From Strongyloides papillosus (Eukaryota; Nematoda; Chromadorea; Rhabditida; Strongyloididae), in assembly GCA_005656395.1 (NCBI GenBank), contig SRSI01000055.1:434001-498000 (forward strand): a stretch of 64,000 nt of DNA, given 5' to 3'. Positions within the stretch are counted from its first letter, which is position 1. Each line of letters starts with the position of its first letter. This document shows positions 13,585-25,380 of this stretch, piece by piece. The notes beneath the pieces are model-generated. The model saw only the letters and a program-made list of their open reading frames with translations, did no database searches and had not been told where the DNA came from. The translations under genes and the position numbers were made by a program.

Positions 13585-15839
13585 TTCAAATGGAAAACAA
13601 TAAATCACAGAGATTTTACAAATTTTTCTGTATATTTAAATTTGGTACATTTACAAAAGAGAAGATAAAAATAACAAAAATATAAATAAATTTTTTTTGT
13701 GAATACAATTTGTTGTAGTAAAATTTTATCGTAATAATTTTTTAATACACTTTATAAAAATGTAGACTGAAATTTATAAAATAAAATTAGTGGTTAGGTA
13801 ATAGATGTGTACTTTTAAAATTGGAAATCGAATTATAATTTATTGGGAATATTTATTATTATGGAGGTAAGTTACACATTGAAAGATTCATTTACTTTTT
13901 AAAAAAATATCTAGTATGTATTGCATTTTATAAGAATTGGAAGTGTTAGGAAAACAAGAACTTGAAATTGATATTTTTAAGTTTTCACAGAATATTTCAA
14001 TAAGTTGTTTATAGATAATCATATAACATTTCTAAGAAAATATCATTTTTAATAGAACTAATTTATGAGCTTGTATAGTGTAAATATAAGCTGTAAGTTG
14101 ATAAGGGTGTTTAAAAAAGTTAAGAAAAGTAAATGATTCGGACATAAAAAAATTCAAAGAATAATAGGTATGAAATGTAGTTAAATAAAAAAGTATATGA
14201 TATATGTGTGATTTTTATAAATAAAAAGTTTTATAATATAATTGTTATTATCTATTTTGATGTTTTGTTGTAATAAGTGATTAGTCTTTAATAAATAAAA
14301 GAATAACATAACCTTCATTCTATTATATATTAACTTTTATTATATGAGTATAATTAGAAGAAAAATGTTATTTTAAAAGATGTATCAATCAGTAATAAAA
14401 ATTCTTATTTATATTATCTTCTGATTAAGTAGACGGGGCATTTTTGTGTTAGATTTCCCAAACATATCAAGTAGACAATGGCATATTGATGTCTGCGATG
14501 TATATAAAGTATAAAAAGTTGGAGTGTAATTATGGAATCTGATCAATAGATATCTCACTTATCCGAAAGGTTATTCTATTATCACTATTTTAATGTATTA
14601 AATATCTTTTTAATATTTGTTTTGCTATGTAGTGGTAGTTAAAAAGGAAAGGAGTGTACTTGTCAACAGATCCACGTGTGAAAATGAAACTTATTGCTAT
14701 AGTTTAAAATGTAAATTAAGAAGAATTATGATATCTGTTAAAATTAAAAATTATAACAGTAAATAATGTTTCTATCAAAATTATGTGAAAAATAATATAA
14801 TTATCATTTGGTTATTAGAATAATTCAAATAAATAAAATAAGATTAAATGAGTTATATAAAAATTTATTATAACATTTAAATGTAAAATAATTTGTCAAG
14901 ATAAATAAAATACTCACTACTATGATTGTAATAAGAAAACATTTCTTTATAATATTTTTCTAGCCATAAATTAAAAGTGATAACTATCGTCATAAAATAG
15001 TTTAAATTTCAAATGTTACTTTTCAAATTTTTTTGAATAAGTCAAATTTTCAAATATCAAATCTCTTATACTAAATAATTTAGCGCGACTAACAAAAATT
15101 AATACATTTTACGTGCAAAAGTAATAATTGTTTCAATTACCAAATTATTTTAAAACAAATATTTTAGAGATTAGAAAAGTAAAAAAATTTTTTTTTCACT
15201 AAAGAAGTTTTGCATTAATTTTTTGTGCACATTAACTAGTTACAAATTAAAAACAAAAATTGATGTTTAAAACTTTACGAATGGTGCGTATTAGTATTTT
15301 AGAAAAAAAAAGTATAGAAAGTAGATGGTTTAGATGAAAAAAGTTAATATTAATTTTTATTCCCTTTGATGTTTGGGTAAATAAAAATAAAATTAGCCTT
15401 TCATCTTAATTTTATTAGAAAAAACAGAGAAATAAATATAAAAATTTATGAGTATTCAATAGAAATAATCAAAACAAATAGCTATTTATGAAATTCATGA
15501 AAATATAGTGACTTAAGGGTAACCAAAGTTACGAATTACCAAAAAAGCAGGAAAAAAGCGACATTACAAAAAAGAGTTATTTTAAAGTGCTTACTCTCTA
15601 TCTTCTTGATACTTAATCTTTTTTAACAAAGTAGTATTAAAAAATAAAATATTTTATTAATCTATTGTTTACTCAACAATCTTTGTAGCAGCTGCATGAT
15701 TACACACTTTGTATTAATGATATAATAAATAAAAAAAATTTTTACATCCATCATTTATAATGGAGAATCAATGAAGAATCAAAGAATATGTTATAAATTA
15801 TATTTATAATTGGTATATATGTTTAGAGGGAAAACTTAC
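13585..15839. other. Non-coding; possible first intron of the OTULIN-like gene
   Basis: AT-rich with no supportable gene. If the upstream exon at 15840-15984 belongs to the OTULIN-like gene, this stretch is its first intron. Confidence 0.45.
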
Positions 15840-15984
15840 TCATTAAACTAACTTCACATTGGTTAGTATTCATAGAGATTCCAATTTGTGAAATTAATTC
15901 ATTACCTGTACCATTAATTTTAGCACCAATAAAAAATACAGGAACATTTGTGTATGATGAAAATGTTGGAATCAATGAATCCAT
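15840..15984 (-). CDS. Candidate alternative first exon of the OTULIN-like gene
   Basis: The minus strand has a 48-codon open frame. It begins with ATG at 15984, preceded in frame by a TAG, and ends at a consensus donor, ATGA|GTAAGT. The peptide (FFIGAKINGTGNELISQIG...NQCEVSLM) has protein-like composition with an N-glycosylation site and one Cys. It ends in phase 1 and can join, in frame, acceptors inside the annotated first exon of the OTULIN-like gene at 13532 (GGTAG|CT) or 13523 (AATAG|AT). Either join replaces the first ~18-20 residues and yields a longer luminal domain before the TM (~929 aa with the first). It could also be an orphan exon of another gene. Confidence 0.5.
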
Positions 15985-18900
15985 CCTCTAAGGCTAATAT
16001 ATAAATTATAAACTATATAGTTTTTTTTGGAGGAGAAATATATATTCATAGAATATTGTTCATATTATATAATATTCAAATCACTAGTACTCACTATACT
16101 AGTTAAAAATTATATATATTGTTAAAATAATGAACGATCAGTATATCGTATTAGATTTGTTAGCTTTTTTTCTTTTTTTATTTGCAAAAACCTAAAAATA
16201 ATGAAATGGTCAGAAAAAATGATGTTACAAGGTGTACTTTAAAAATTTGAAGTGATATTTATAATAATAGAGAACGAATAGAAGAATTCTTAAAATTTAA
16301 TATTTTAATTGAAAGAATTGTATTTGTCATTATGTGTTTTATATTTAAGAAAGATGAGTAAAAAGAGATTTTTATTAATATTTGAGTATCTCTCCATTTA
16401 ATGTACATATAGAAATAAGAATTGCTTAAAATATCTAAATGGTAAGTAAAAAGATAATTTAAAACAAATCAATGGTATAATGAAAAATTTTTAATACTTT
16501 AAAAAATTATAATGAAATATTGATATGATAAAGAGGAATCGTTTACACATATAAATTTTCAAATTTTATACAAATAGAAATGATTGAATTTATGTAAATA
16601 TAAGATTGTTTTAAATGCACAAAGTCTTTTATTTATAGAACGACAAAAATATTTGTAAGAGATAATATATATAGATATGAAAATTTTAACAGTTTATTAA
16701 AATATATACCAAAACAATAAAAAGTGTACTTCTTCCTCCCGAAATAATAATGTTACTTAAAATAAAAAATTTTTACAATAATGTATTAATAATAAAAAAG
16801 TGACCTTCAATGTGGTATAATTAAAGGAAAAAAATTACAAGGAAACAATAGATTTAATTATAATAAAGATATTATAAATCATGAATTTAAACATGTAAAT
16901 AAAATTTTTTATCAATAAAATACTCCTTCTTAATTGGAAGACCTTAATAAAAATTTAATTACCATTTAATGTAATCATATACGGAAAAATAAGAAATATA
17001 CACATAGTATATAATATTTCAACATAAACCATGTAAATTTCAAAGTTAGAACAAAGAATAAAATAAAGATTTAATTAGTAAATAAATGATCTATAAGTAA
17101 TTAAATTAACTATATCAATGCTAAAAATAAATTTTGTATTAACTTATAGTGATACTCGGTGATATTATGATAAAAACACTTCAAGAGATGTAAAAAAATT
17201 TCCTTCAACATCTCGACTATTATAAATAATATGGATAAATTTTACTTTTTTCCAAATAAAAATGTAATTATAAATTATATATGTGTGTGTTAAAAATTAT
17301 AATAATAATATTTTCCTCAAAAATAAGTGAATATTCTTGTAAATAATTTCTATGTTTAAAAAATGAATCTCAAAAACAAAGTATAGTGTTACAAATGTGA
17401 AAATTAATAAATTAAATAATAAACAAAATGTTTTTTTAGAGTAGAGGAAATGTATAAAGTTATTATTTAAACGTTTGAAGTAAAATTTTCCTTTATATAT
17501 GTCTGGTAAAATTTTAAAGAATTATCTCATACTCTCTTCAATAAAAGATTGACTTAAATTTGGATTAAATATTTAAAATTACTTTATTTGAAGGGAGGTT
17601 AAAAGGAAATGATGGAGTATTATTAAAGAAATGTAGGAAAATTATAACATTAAACCTAAAAAAGTAATGTATTTTTAGCGTATATACAAAAGATTTATTT
17701 ATTTTAAAAAAATAAATTCTTTTTTTAAGTTATTCAGATAACTAAATAATAAAATAAATGGCTTTATTCACTCAAATGAAAACTTATATGGGTATTTTTT
17801 TATAAAAATATGTAAAAAATAGTCTGTAAAAGACAATAGAAAATTTCTTTTTTTCCTTGGAGTACTTTCAACTTTAAATGTAAAAGAAATTTTGTTTTTA
17901 ATCTTCTAATGAGACTATAATTAAAATATCTTTTAATGCATATAGCACCATTCATAAATATTGATAAAACAAAAGTTTAAAAGAACATAAAGTATATAAA
18001 AATATTAACTTTGCAAAAAACAAAATTTTGTGTGAAATAACTTAGTAATATTGTTGTTTTTATAGAAATTCCTTTTATGGATATACTTCAAAATGTTAGC
18101 ATACAAAAAGAGAAAAATAAGTATAATAAAAGTAATTCTTTAATTATATCAAGCCATACTACAAATTAAATTCTTTAAAAATCGAACCACAAAAGAAACT
18201 ATAAAATATTGATATTTTCTGTATAAAAAAAGTAACATTATTCATTTATAAAGTATACATACTCAAAAATGTGTATGTATGCTAAAAACGTGAAGTATCA
18301 TAAAATAATATTAAATAACAAAAGCATTTTAATGAATAAGGAACAAGATGTCTTATTTTATTTTTATACGATTAAATATATTGATAAAAATAAGTACTTG
18401 TGTATAAAAAAACTCCAGGGAAATATGTATGAGAAAGTTTACAATTTTTGTGTGTCCTCCTCTTTTTAATGCCAATAGAAACTTTATCTATGTAGCATTA
18501 ATATTTGGAAAATTGATTAAACACGCTTTATAGACAATAAGAATAGTATATATCCGGTCCTTTTTATTCACTGTCTATTTTAAAATAAATAGCTATGTTA
18601 TAAATATATTTTTACTATACATTTTTCCGATGCATAAATTTTATACCTTCTTCATCGATTGTTTTTTAAAATCTCCACATATACAAATCAAATACTTTTT
18701 TCATTATTTTTAAATGGGAAAGTTACTTGCTATCTAATTACATAGCAATTAATATTACTTTTAACTTTTATAAATTGTTATTTAGTGACGTATCTATTAA
18801 AAAAAACAGGATAATTACTCTTAGTAATCTATCACAAAGTTTATAACGATATATATTTGCAGAGAAATAATAATATGTAAAAATAGTTTTTATATAATTG

Positions 18901-19154
18901 TACTATTGTTAAAATTAACTTTAACACATAATAAAATCTTTATCTAAAGAAATTTTTTTTTTCTATCAACTTTCAATTAAAAAAAATTCTATAATTCAAA
19001 TTAAATAAAATCCACTAAAAAATGTGAAAAAATAACTTTTCTTGTTTTGGGAAAGATTTTTTCATTCTAAAATGGGTCAATGATTACGAACCTATTGTTT
19101 TGAATTTTTTTAAATATCATTTGAAAAAACAATCATTTATTGATAAATATTGTT
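15985..19154. other. Gene-free AT-rich stretch
   Basis: About 3.2 kb with no supportable coding exon on either strand. A 66-codon frame at 18269 has low-complexity Lys/Tyr/Ile content and no splice partners, so it is not called. Confidence 0.5.
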
Positions 19155-20082
19155 ATGACTAAAAATTCTAAACTGTCTATAGGTTTTATAATTTTTATAA
19201 ATTGTAAGTAAATATGATAATACATCTTATATAATAGTAAATATTATATTTTTTTAGTAGTTTGTGTTTTTCATAAGGCTTCTTTTGCTAAAATTAACCA
19301 TCTCACCTACGACACTGGGCACATATTAGCATCAGAGGATCTCAAACCCAATAGAGATATTAGTCTATCAATTGAAGACATAAATTGCCCCACAAATATA
19401 GGAAGAGATTTAGAAAGAAAATTACAAGAAAATAATATTGAGTACAAGGGAACACTACTGGAGACATTAAAAAATGTCACCAAATACATGGAGGTTTGTA
19501 GGCAAGTAATTTAAAATTAATTTCTTATTTTTTTGTTTTCTATAACCCATCTTTTAGAATTTATAATGAAAGTATGAGGTCTCTCCTCCAATGCCCCAAG
19601 GAAGAGGTTCAGGCACCGACTGCAATAATAGCTTTACTTAAAATATTTTGTGATGTCAAGAGAGATGTAACAATGAGTCATATAGAATGTATGGCTAATG
19701 TCGAAAGGATATTTTTAGAGAAATGTCAAAAAGGTTGTTTGAGGAAGGAAGTATTGAAGTTGGGAGGATCTGATAGTCGTGAGATTAGCTGTATTTTTGC
19801 CTACTGTTCAACAATTTGCTTGAGTAATCAAATATCGGAATGTGGAAGGAGTGAGGATTTAAAGGATATTTATTATTATCTTAGTGGTGCTTCAATGTTA
19901 TTGGGTGTCGAGACAGCACTTAGGCATGGTGTTTCACCAGTACAAATGCTTGAAGCCTATAATAAGATACCTTTTAAGTGTCGAAAGATGATGGAAAAAT
20001 CTGGTAAGTACATGTTTTTTCTTTATTATTAATTTTTTATTATTATTATTCTTTAGTTGCTGCCTCAATGGGACAATTTTAA
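19155..20082 (+). CDS. Secreted cysteine-rich nematode protein
   Basis: Four exons, 19155-19203, 19258-19501, 19558-20003 and 20057-20082, give 254 aa. The first exon plus the start of the second encode a clear signal peptide (SIGFIIFINLVCVF...ASFA). The mature protein has about twelve cysteines in a helical, charged background, with pairs such as CQKGC and CIFAYCSTIC. This recalls nematode-specific secreted Cys-rich families such as the chondroitin-proteoglycan-4-like or DUF19 groups, but I cannot assign one firmly. The second intron begins with GC (AG|GCAAGT), the only choice that keeps the frame. The terminal exon adds just eight residues before the stop. Function unknown. Confidence 0.82.
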
Positions 20083-21417
20083 GGATAGATAAAAGAAATT
20101 TATATTAATCATCTATTATAATCTTTATTTAAGTGTTGTAAATAAATTTTTATAGATATTTTTCATCAAATTATGAAATACTATAATTGTTAGTTTGGGA
20201 AATAGACTGCATGTTGATAAGGGAATTATCATCTATAAATTCTTTAAATATCATATAAATGATAATCACAACATTTTCTTTTAGATATCACATGTAATTC
20301 AAATATAAAATTAAAAGATAAATAAAAATTGTTAGTTTTAATTCGACAAACAATATATCTAACAAATAATGATTTATTAGTAAAATAGTAATCCTTTTTT
20401 GATTTTTCAAACAATTTGAAATAGTCTAATAACGCAATCGTATAAAAAGCAAAATATACAACTTAAAACTGCATTTTTTGTTGTTTTAATGATTTAATCT
20501 TACGCCTTTATTACCATTCGACTTCCGGAGGTTATAAATAGTCTAACAAACTAAGAACCTGATTCATTTTTGATTTTCTTTTAATTATGAACTTTAAACA
20601 TTTATTTAAATTTCCCACCAAATAAACATTTCTTAGTCTCTTACCTTATAATATTATTCCTATCTGCTAATACAAAACTTCTGGGTCAACCGACCAAATT
20701 TTTAATTCTTAAGATCGGGCAAACCTATGACTAAAACTAATAATCAAGATGACATTAGGTGTAATGTTCAAAGACATCATATCTAATATATATAAATATA
20801 TTTAAATAATATCGCTCCAACAACTACCCCTAAAAATATAAAGCTTTTTTATTAAGAAATGTAAAGATTGACATAAGATATGGAAAAGGACTTTATAATT
20901 TAGATATGCTTAAGATACACACATAATCTTCTCATGTATTTAAATATTATCTAGTTCGTAACTTTCTACTTTCCTATAGGTCATTCCACCCCCAAAAATG
21001 GTGTATATAAAGATGGTTTTCAGGTGATAGATATTATTATAATTTTATTTTATTTTACAATGTAATTATAACCAAAAAGTACAGATATTATTTTTATCTA
21101 AGAATGTTTTAGCAGCAATTCTTTTTCTTATCATTATTATGGAAATTCTTATCAATTATAATTTTATAATTTTTAATGAATATAAATGAAATTGGTGTTA
21201 TATAAGTAGATGGAAATAAGCTTTAATATTCCATTTTTATTATAAAATTCTACATTTTTCACTGTCGCTAACAATCTTTATAAGATTTGATGCATTTGTT
21301 TTGTTCACTTTTTTTGAGGAGTAGTATCCCCCATCCCAAAAAATTTTAAAATATTTTCAATTTATATTCTATAATATGTATTTTGTAGTCACTTTTCTAA
21401 TATACTTTTCATTTCAG
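20083..21417. other. Upstream region of ornithine decarboxylase
   Basis: AT-rich and without a gene. It contains a TATATAAAG box at 21004-21012, and ends at a strong splice-acceptor-like sequence (TTTCATTTCAG, AG at 21416-21417). That site could receive a spliced leader or end a 5'-UTR intron. Confidence 0.5.
21004..21012 (+). promoter_or_regulatory. TATA-box-like element
   Basis: TATATAAAG lies in a slightly GC-richer patch (ATTCCACCCCC just upstream), ~800 bp before the ornithine decarboxylase start. It is plausible as that gene's core promoter, but such motifs are common by chance in DNA this AT-rich. Confidence 0.25.
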
Positions 21418-21820
21418 AAGCACCTTTTCTTCTTTCTACTGTTATTTCATCAAATCTTTAATTCTCTTTTTGAATTATTACTTTGCACTAAACAGTTACA
21501 AGTTAACGATCTGTCGGCTTGTGACTTCAACCTTCTACGGCAGGTCTTATACATTCAAAAATCAATTCTACTGTACTACAGCACTTCTCAAGGAAGTGCA
21601 GTTTGGGAATTTCACCTTTTATTACCTACAACAATCTCAAATTTGAGATTTGTTCGGTAAATATCGGAGACAGCAAAAAAACCCTTGGAAAAAATAAAAA
21701 ACTCCCTAAACCCCCTTGGTTCAAACAACATACCTGACAGGGTTTACACACAAAAACACACACACATAAAATACAAATTTACCAAGGAACAAATTTGACT
21801 TTTAAAAATTAACTGAAAAC
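21418..21820 (+). promoter_or_regulatory. Long ATG-free structured 5' leader of ODC
   Basis: From the acceptor at 21416-21417 to the ODC start there are ~400 nt with no ATG in any frame on the plus strand, remarkable in such AT-rich DNA. It contains a perfect 7-bp hairpin GCACTTC-TCAAG-GAAGTGC (21581-21599), a perfect 18-bp palindrome (21633-21650) and a TAAACCC/GGGTTTA pair around 21720-21750. A structured leader that controls initiation is known for ODC mRNAs in other animals; that it does so here is inference. Confidence 0.5.
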
Positions 21821-23110
21821 ATGTTAGATATTGCTGGAAAAAATGTTATCTTTGAAGTTTTAACTGATAAGAAAATTGCTGTTTACGATGGTGAAGTTGA
21901 TAATCTTAAGATTTCTCAAAAGATTGCGGCTTCAAAAAATATTAAGAATGATGATAGTCCTTTCGTTGTCATGAACCTGGATACTGTCATCAAGAAATTC
22001 AATGAATTCAGACAACTCCTTCCAAGAGTTAAACCCTTCTATGCAGTGAAGTGTAATAATGATCCAATTTTATTGAAAACATTATCACTTCTCGGAACTG
22101 GTTTTGATTGTGCAAGTAAAGCAGAGATTGAAGATGTCATGAAGGATGGTTTAGCAAATACTGATAATATTATTTATGCTAATCCATGTAAAACAAAAAA
22201 TTTCATCATCCATGCCCGGGATCGTGGTGTTAGGATGATGACATTTGATCATGAAGAGGAACTGGTTAAGATTGCTTCTGTTTATAAGGATGCCGAATTG
22301 GTTATAAGAATTGCTGTTAGTGATCCAACTGCTCAATGTCCTTTAAATTTGAAATTTGGTTGTGATCCAGTTAAGGATGCTCCACATCTTATTGACAAAG
22401 CTTACGCTTTGGGTGTTAAAGTTATTGGTGTGTCATTTCATGTTGGTAGTGGCTGTAATGATCCAACTGCCTTTAAGATGGCCATACAATATTCAAGAGA
22501 TTTGTTTGATTATGGAAATAAGATTGGTCATGAAATGACTTTACTCGATATTGGTGGTGGTTTCCCTGGTCACGAGAGATCAAAAACATCATTTGCCACA
22601 ATAGCATCTGTAATCGCACCAGAGTTAGATGAGTTATTCCCTGAGAATAGCGGTGTTAGAATAATAGCTGAACCTGGTAGATATTTTGCTGCCTCACCAT
22701 CATCTGTTACGGCAAATGTTATCGCCAAATCAAAAGTTTCAGCCTCAAGAATAACAAAAAATGTTGAAGATAATGGTAAGGATGGTTATATGTATTACAT
22801 AAATGATGGTGTATATGGTTCATTTAATTGTATACTTTTTGATCATGAACATTGTTATGGACATCCATTATTTGAACTTGAAGGTGAACCAACATTCCCA
22901 ACAACAATTTGGGGACCAACATGTGATTCACTTGATCAAGTCGAGACTCTTACATACCTAAGAGAACTTCAAGAAGGTGATTGGATTTATTATCCAGCAA
23001 TGGGTGCATACACCACCGCAGCTGCATCAACATTTAATGGATTTTGTAAACCAAAAACATACTATGTTATGAGTGAATCATCATGGGAATTGTTGAATAA
23101 GGCAATCTAA
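21821..23110 (+). CDS. odc-1: Ornithine decarboxylase
   Basis: Intronless, 429 aa. Ornithine decarboxylase is the PLP-dependent, rate-limiting cytosolic enzyme that makes putrescine for polyamine synthesis. The PLP lysine lies in PFYAVKCN (K77). HVGSGC (207-212), the glycine-rich LLDIGGGFPG (~241-250) and AEPGRYF (283-289) are present, as is the active-site Cys in WGPTCDS (C368). The family forms head-to-tail homodimers with shared active sites. The protein ends soon after the conserved core, without the long C-terminal PEST extension that drives antizyme/proteasome turnover of mammalian ODC, so regulation may lie more at the mRNA leader. An AATAAA at 23189-23194 is a likely polyadenylation signal. 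Complete and highly conserved. Confidence 0.98.
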   Translation: MLDIAGKNVIFEVLTDKKIAVYDGEVDNLKISQKIAASKNIKNDDSPFVVMNLDTVIKKFNEFRQLLPRVKPFYAVKCNNDPILLKTLSLLGTGFDCASKAEIEDVMKDGLANTDNIIYANPCKTKNFIIHARDRGVRMMTFDHEEELVKIASVYKDAELVIRIAVSDPTAQCPLNLKFGCDPVKDAPHLIDKAYALGVKVIGVSFHVGSGCNDPTAFKMAIQYSRDLFDYGNKIGHEMTLLDIGGGFPGHERSKTSFATIASVIAPELDELFPENSGVRIIAEPGRYFAASPSSVTANVIAKSKVSASRITKNVEDNGKDGYMYYINDGVYGSFNCILFDHEHCYGHPLFELEGEPTFPTTIWGPTCDSLDQVETLTYLRELQEGDWIYYPAMGAYTTAAASTFNGFCKPKTYYVMSESSWELLNKAI

Positions 23111-24494
23111 TGATAATTAACCTTTATGTTAGAGAAAAATTATGGCATAGTACTGTGTCTATATTTTTGTATTAACTCAATTTATTACAATAAATTTTGT
23201 TTTACAAATTTTTGTTTTTATAAATAGAATTTTGGGTGATAATATTTATAACGATAAAAAAGTGTTTTCTGGAAAGTTTTATGATAAGTTTAAATAACTT
23301 GGCGAATATCTCATCTACATGAATTTCAATATAATGTTAGATATTATAATTAAAATTAAGAAAGTGTATCAGTATTATAATTTTAGAATCTACCATATGG
23401 ATGTGGAAGTATCTTGGCAGTTTTTCTTGTTAATATTCCTGAAGTAATTAACGCATGCTTCATTTATTTTAATTTAGATTAATGAAAGTTTTTATATTAT
23501 AATTCAAGCACGTATAACAAGTTTTTGTGAATTAATATACTAATTATTTAAGAAGAAATGTAAGTTTTAATTTAATAAAAAATTTGTCTTCTTCTAGTTT
23601 AGGATAATTAAATCAAAAAAACAAAAGTTTTACAAACTTTCAAATAATAAAAAGAGAACTTTAAAAAATGATCTAATAAAAAAGTAAAAAAACATCAAAA
23701 AAATAAAATTTAAATTGATGAGAAAAGTTATCTTAAAAGATACATTAAATTGTAGTAAAATGCTAACTTGTTATGCCACATAACAATATAAAAACTAATA
23801 AAAAAGTTTAATTAGTTTATTTTCTCAAAACACTTGATTAAAATAAATTGTTTTACCACAAATAACTATTATTTGTCATTGAAAATAACTGGAAAGACCA
23901 GACAAATGTCACTTTTTTCAATTATTAAAGTTATAATTGATTATATTTTTTGTTATTAAGTATAATTGTATTTTAAAATGTGAAATTTGATACTCAAATT
24001 ACTGTAAAAAATAGAAACTTTTCTCTAAACAATGAGTTGAAGAAAATTTCTTTGAAAGTTAACATATATATATCAAGGTCATCCAAAAAAGCTAACTTAA
24101 AACTTACACCAAATTAATTAATAAAACCAAAAAAAGAATGATATGCGTATCTTTTCATGAAAGATAACATTAAAGCATAATTAATTTTTGCAAATTCAAG
24201 TAATAATTTATGGGTCGTCAGGTCATTTGATTGGATTTTTTATATTAACTAATTATATACCACTTTACATCTCTGCAATAATATTACTACATTTTATGAT
24301 AAAATAAATTAATTTTTTATTTATAAAACACTTTTCTTCTACTATTTTTCTTTATTTAAAAAGGCTGGCATTGAAATTATATAGATATTTTGTGAATGTA
24401 GGCCTTCCTGAACTTAGCTTCTATTTGTATATAAGGAAGAAGTACATTTTAATAAGAGTATATTAATTGTTTTATTAATAGGCAATTATTACTA
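23111..24494. other. Intergenic
   Basis: ODC 3' UTR with AATAAA near 23189, then AT-rich sequence to the IL-17-like gene. Nothing else recognised. Confidence 0.5.
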
Positions 24495-25153
24495 ATGAAT
24501 CATTTTTATTTTCTATTAATATGTATTTTTTATTTCATTATTCAAAATAATGTTTATGGGATGGTGCTTCAGAAGAGGGTTGATGAAAAGAATAGTCAAA
24601 TTGACATAAGTCCATACTGTACAGGGACAAATAGAAGTTTGAAAGATATCCTGTTAGAATGGTTCTTGGAAAGTAATACAATAAAAGATAAAGACGAATC
24701 CGTTATGGAGATTAATGATGACTACAGAAATTATTACGTAGTCCCAGAACCAAAAATATGTTCACAACCACTTGAAAACAGAATAGATAGTAACGTTAAC
24801 GGGAGGAGTCTTTGTCCATATGAGTACAAAATAAATTTTGACATAGATAGAGAACCAAAATACATAAAAGAAACTGTATGTTTATGTAAAAAAAGTAGAA
24901 GTCACCCAAATATCTACTGTTATCCTATTAAACGCGAAATGCCTGTTTTGAAAAAAGTTTTATGTGACATCAATGGTGAAAGGTAACTTTTTGATATTTA
25001 AAAAAACGTATAAATAATTTTTTAAGATACGAATATGTAAAAGCAGTTCAATCAATTACAGTTGGTTGTCATAGTGCACTCCCAAGAATGCAACGTCCAC
25101 AACAGACACGTAAAACCTTCAAATTCCCTGACCACGATAGAATGGATATTTAA
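24495..25153 (+). CDS. IL-17-like secreted cystine-knot cytokine
   Basis: Two exons, 24495-24982 and 25027-25153 (donor GAAAG|GTAACT, acceptor TTTAAG|A), give 204 aa. Residues 1-22 are a signal peptide. The C-terminal half has the IL-17 layout: RSLCPYEYKINFD, then ETVCLCKK, IYCYP, a PVLKKVLCD strand and a closing VGC. Nematodes have IL-17 homologues (ILC-17.1 in C. elegans) that act on IL-17-type receptors in neurons; this is the likely relative (inference). The expected closing Cys-x-Cys pair reads GCHS here, so one cysteine appears lost or moved; an extra Cys occurs in VLCD. After the domain there is a short basic tail. Complete gene. Confidence 0.85.
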
Positions 25154-25380
25154 GAGAAATACACATAATTTGAATTAAAAACTTTTTAAAAGCGGGTTAA
25201 TGAAATGTGATATAAATAAAAACTAATTTTATTCATGTCTTTCATTAAAATTTATTATTTATCAAATTAATCATATGATATCCCAAATAAATATAAATCA
25301 AAAAATAAAAATATACTCTAAATTAATTAAAATAAAGCATGTCACCAAGAATTAGGTCTAATTAATCATTGTGCTAATTA

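Noticed and set aside
18269..18469. 66-codon open frame
   Set aside because: Lys/Tyr/Asn-rich, lacks context or motif.
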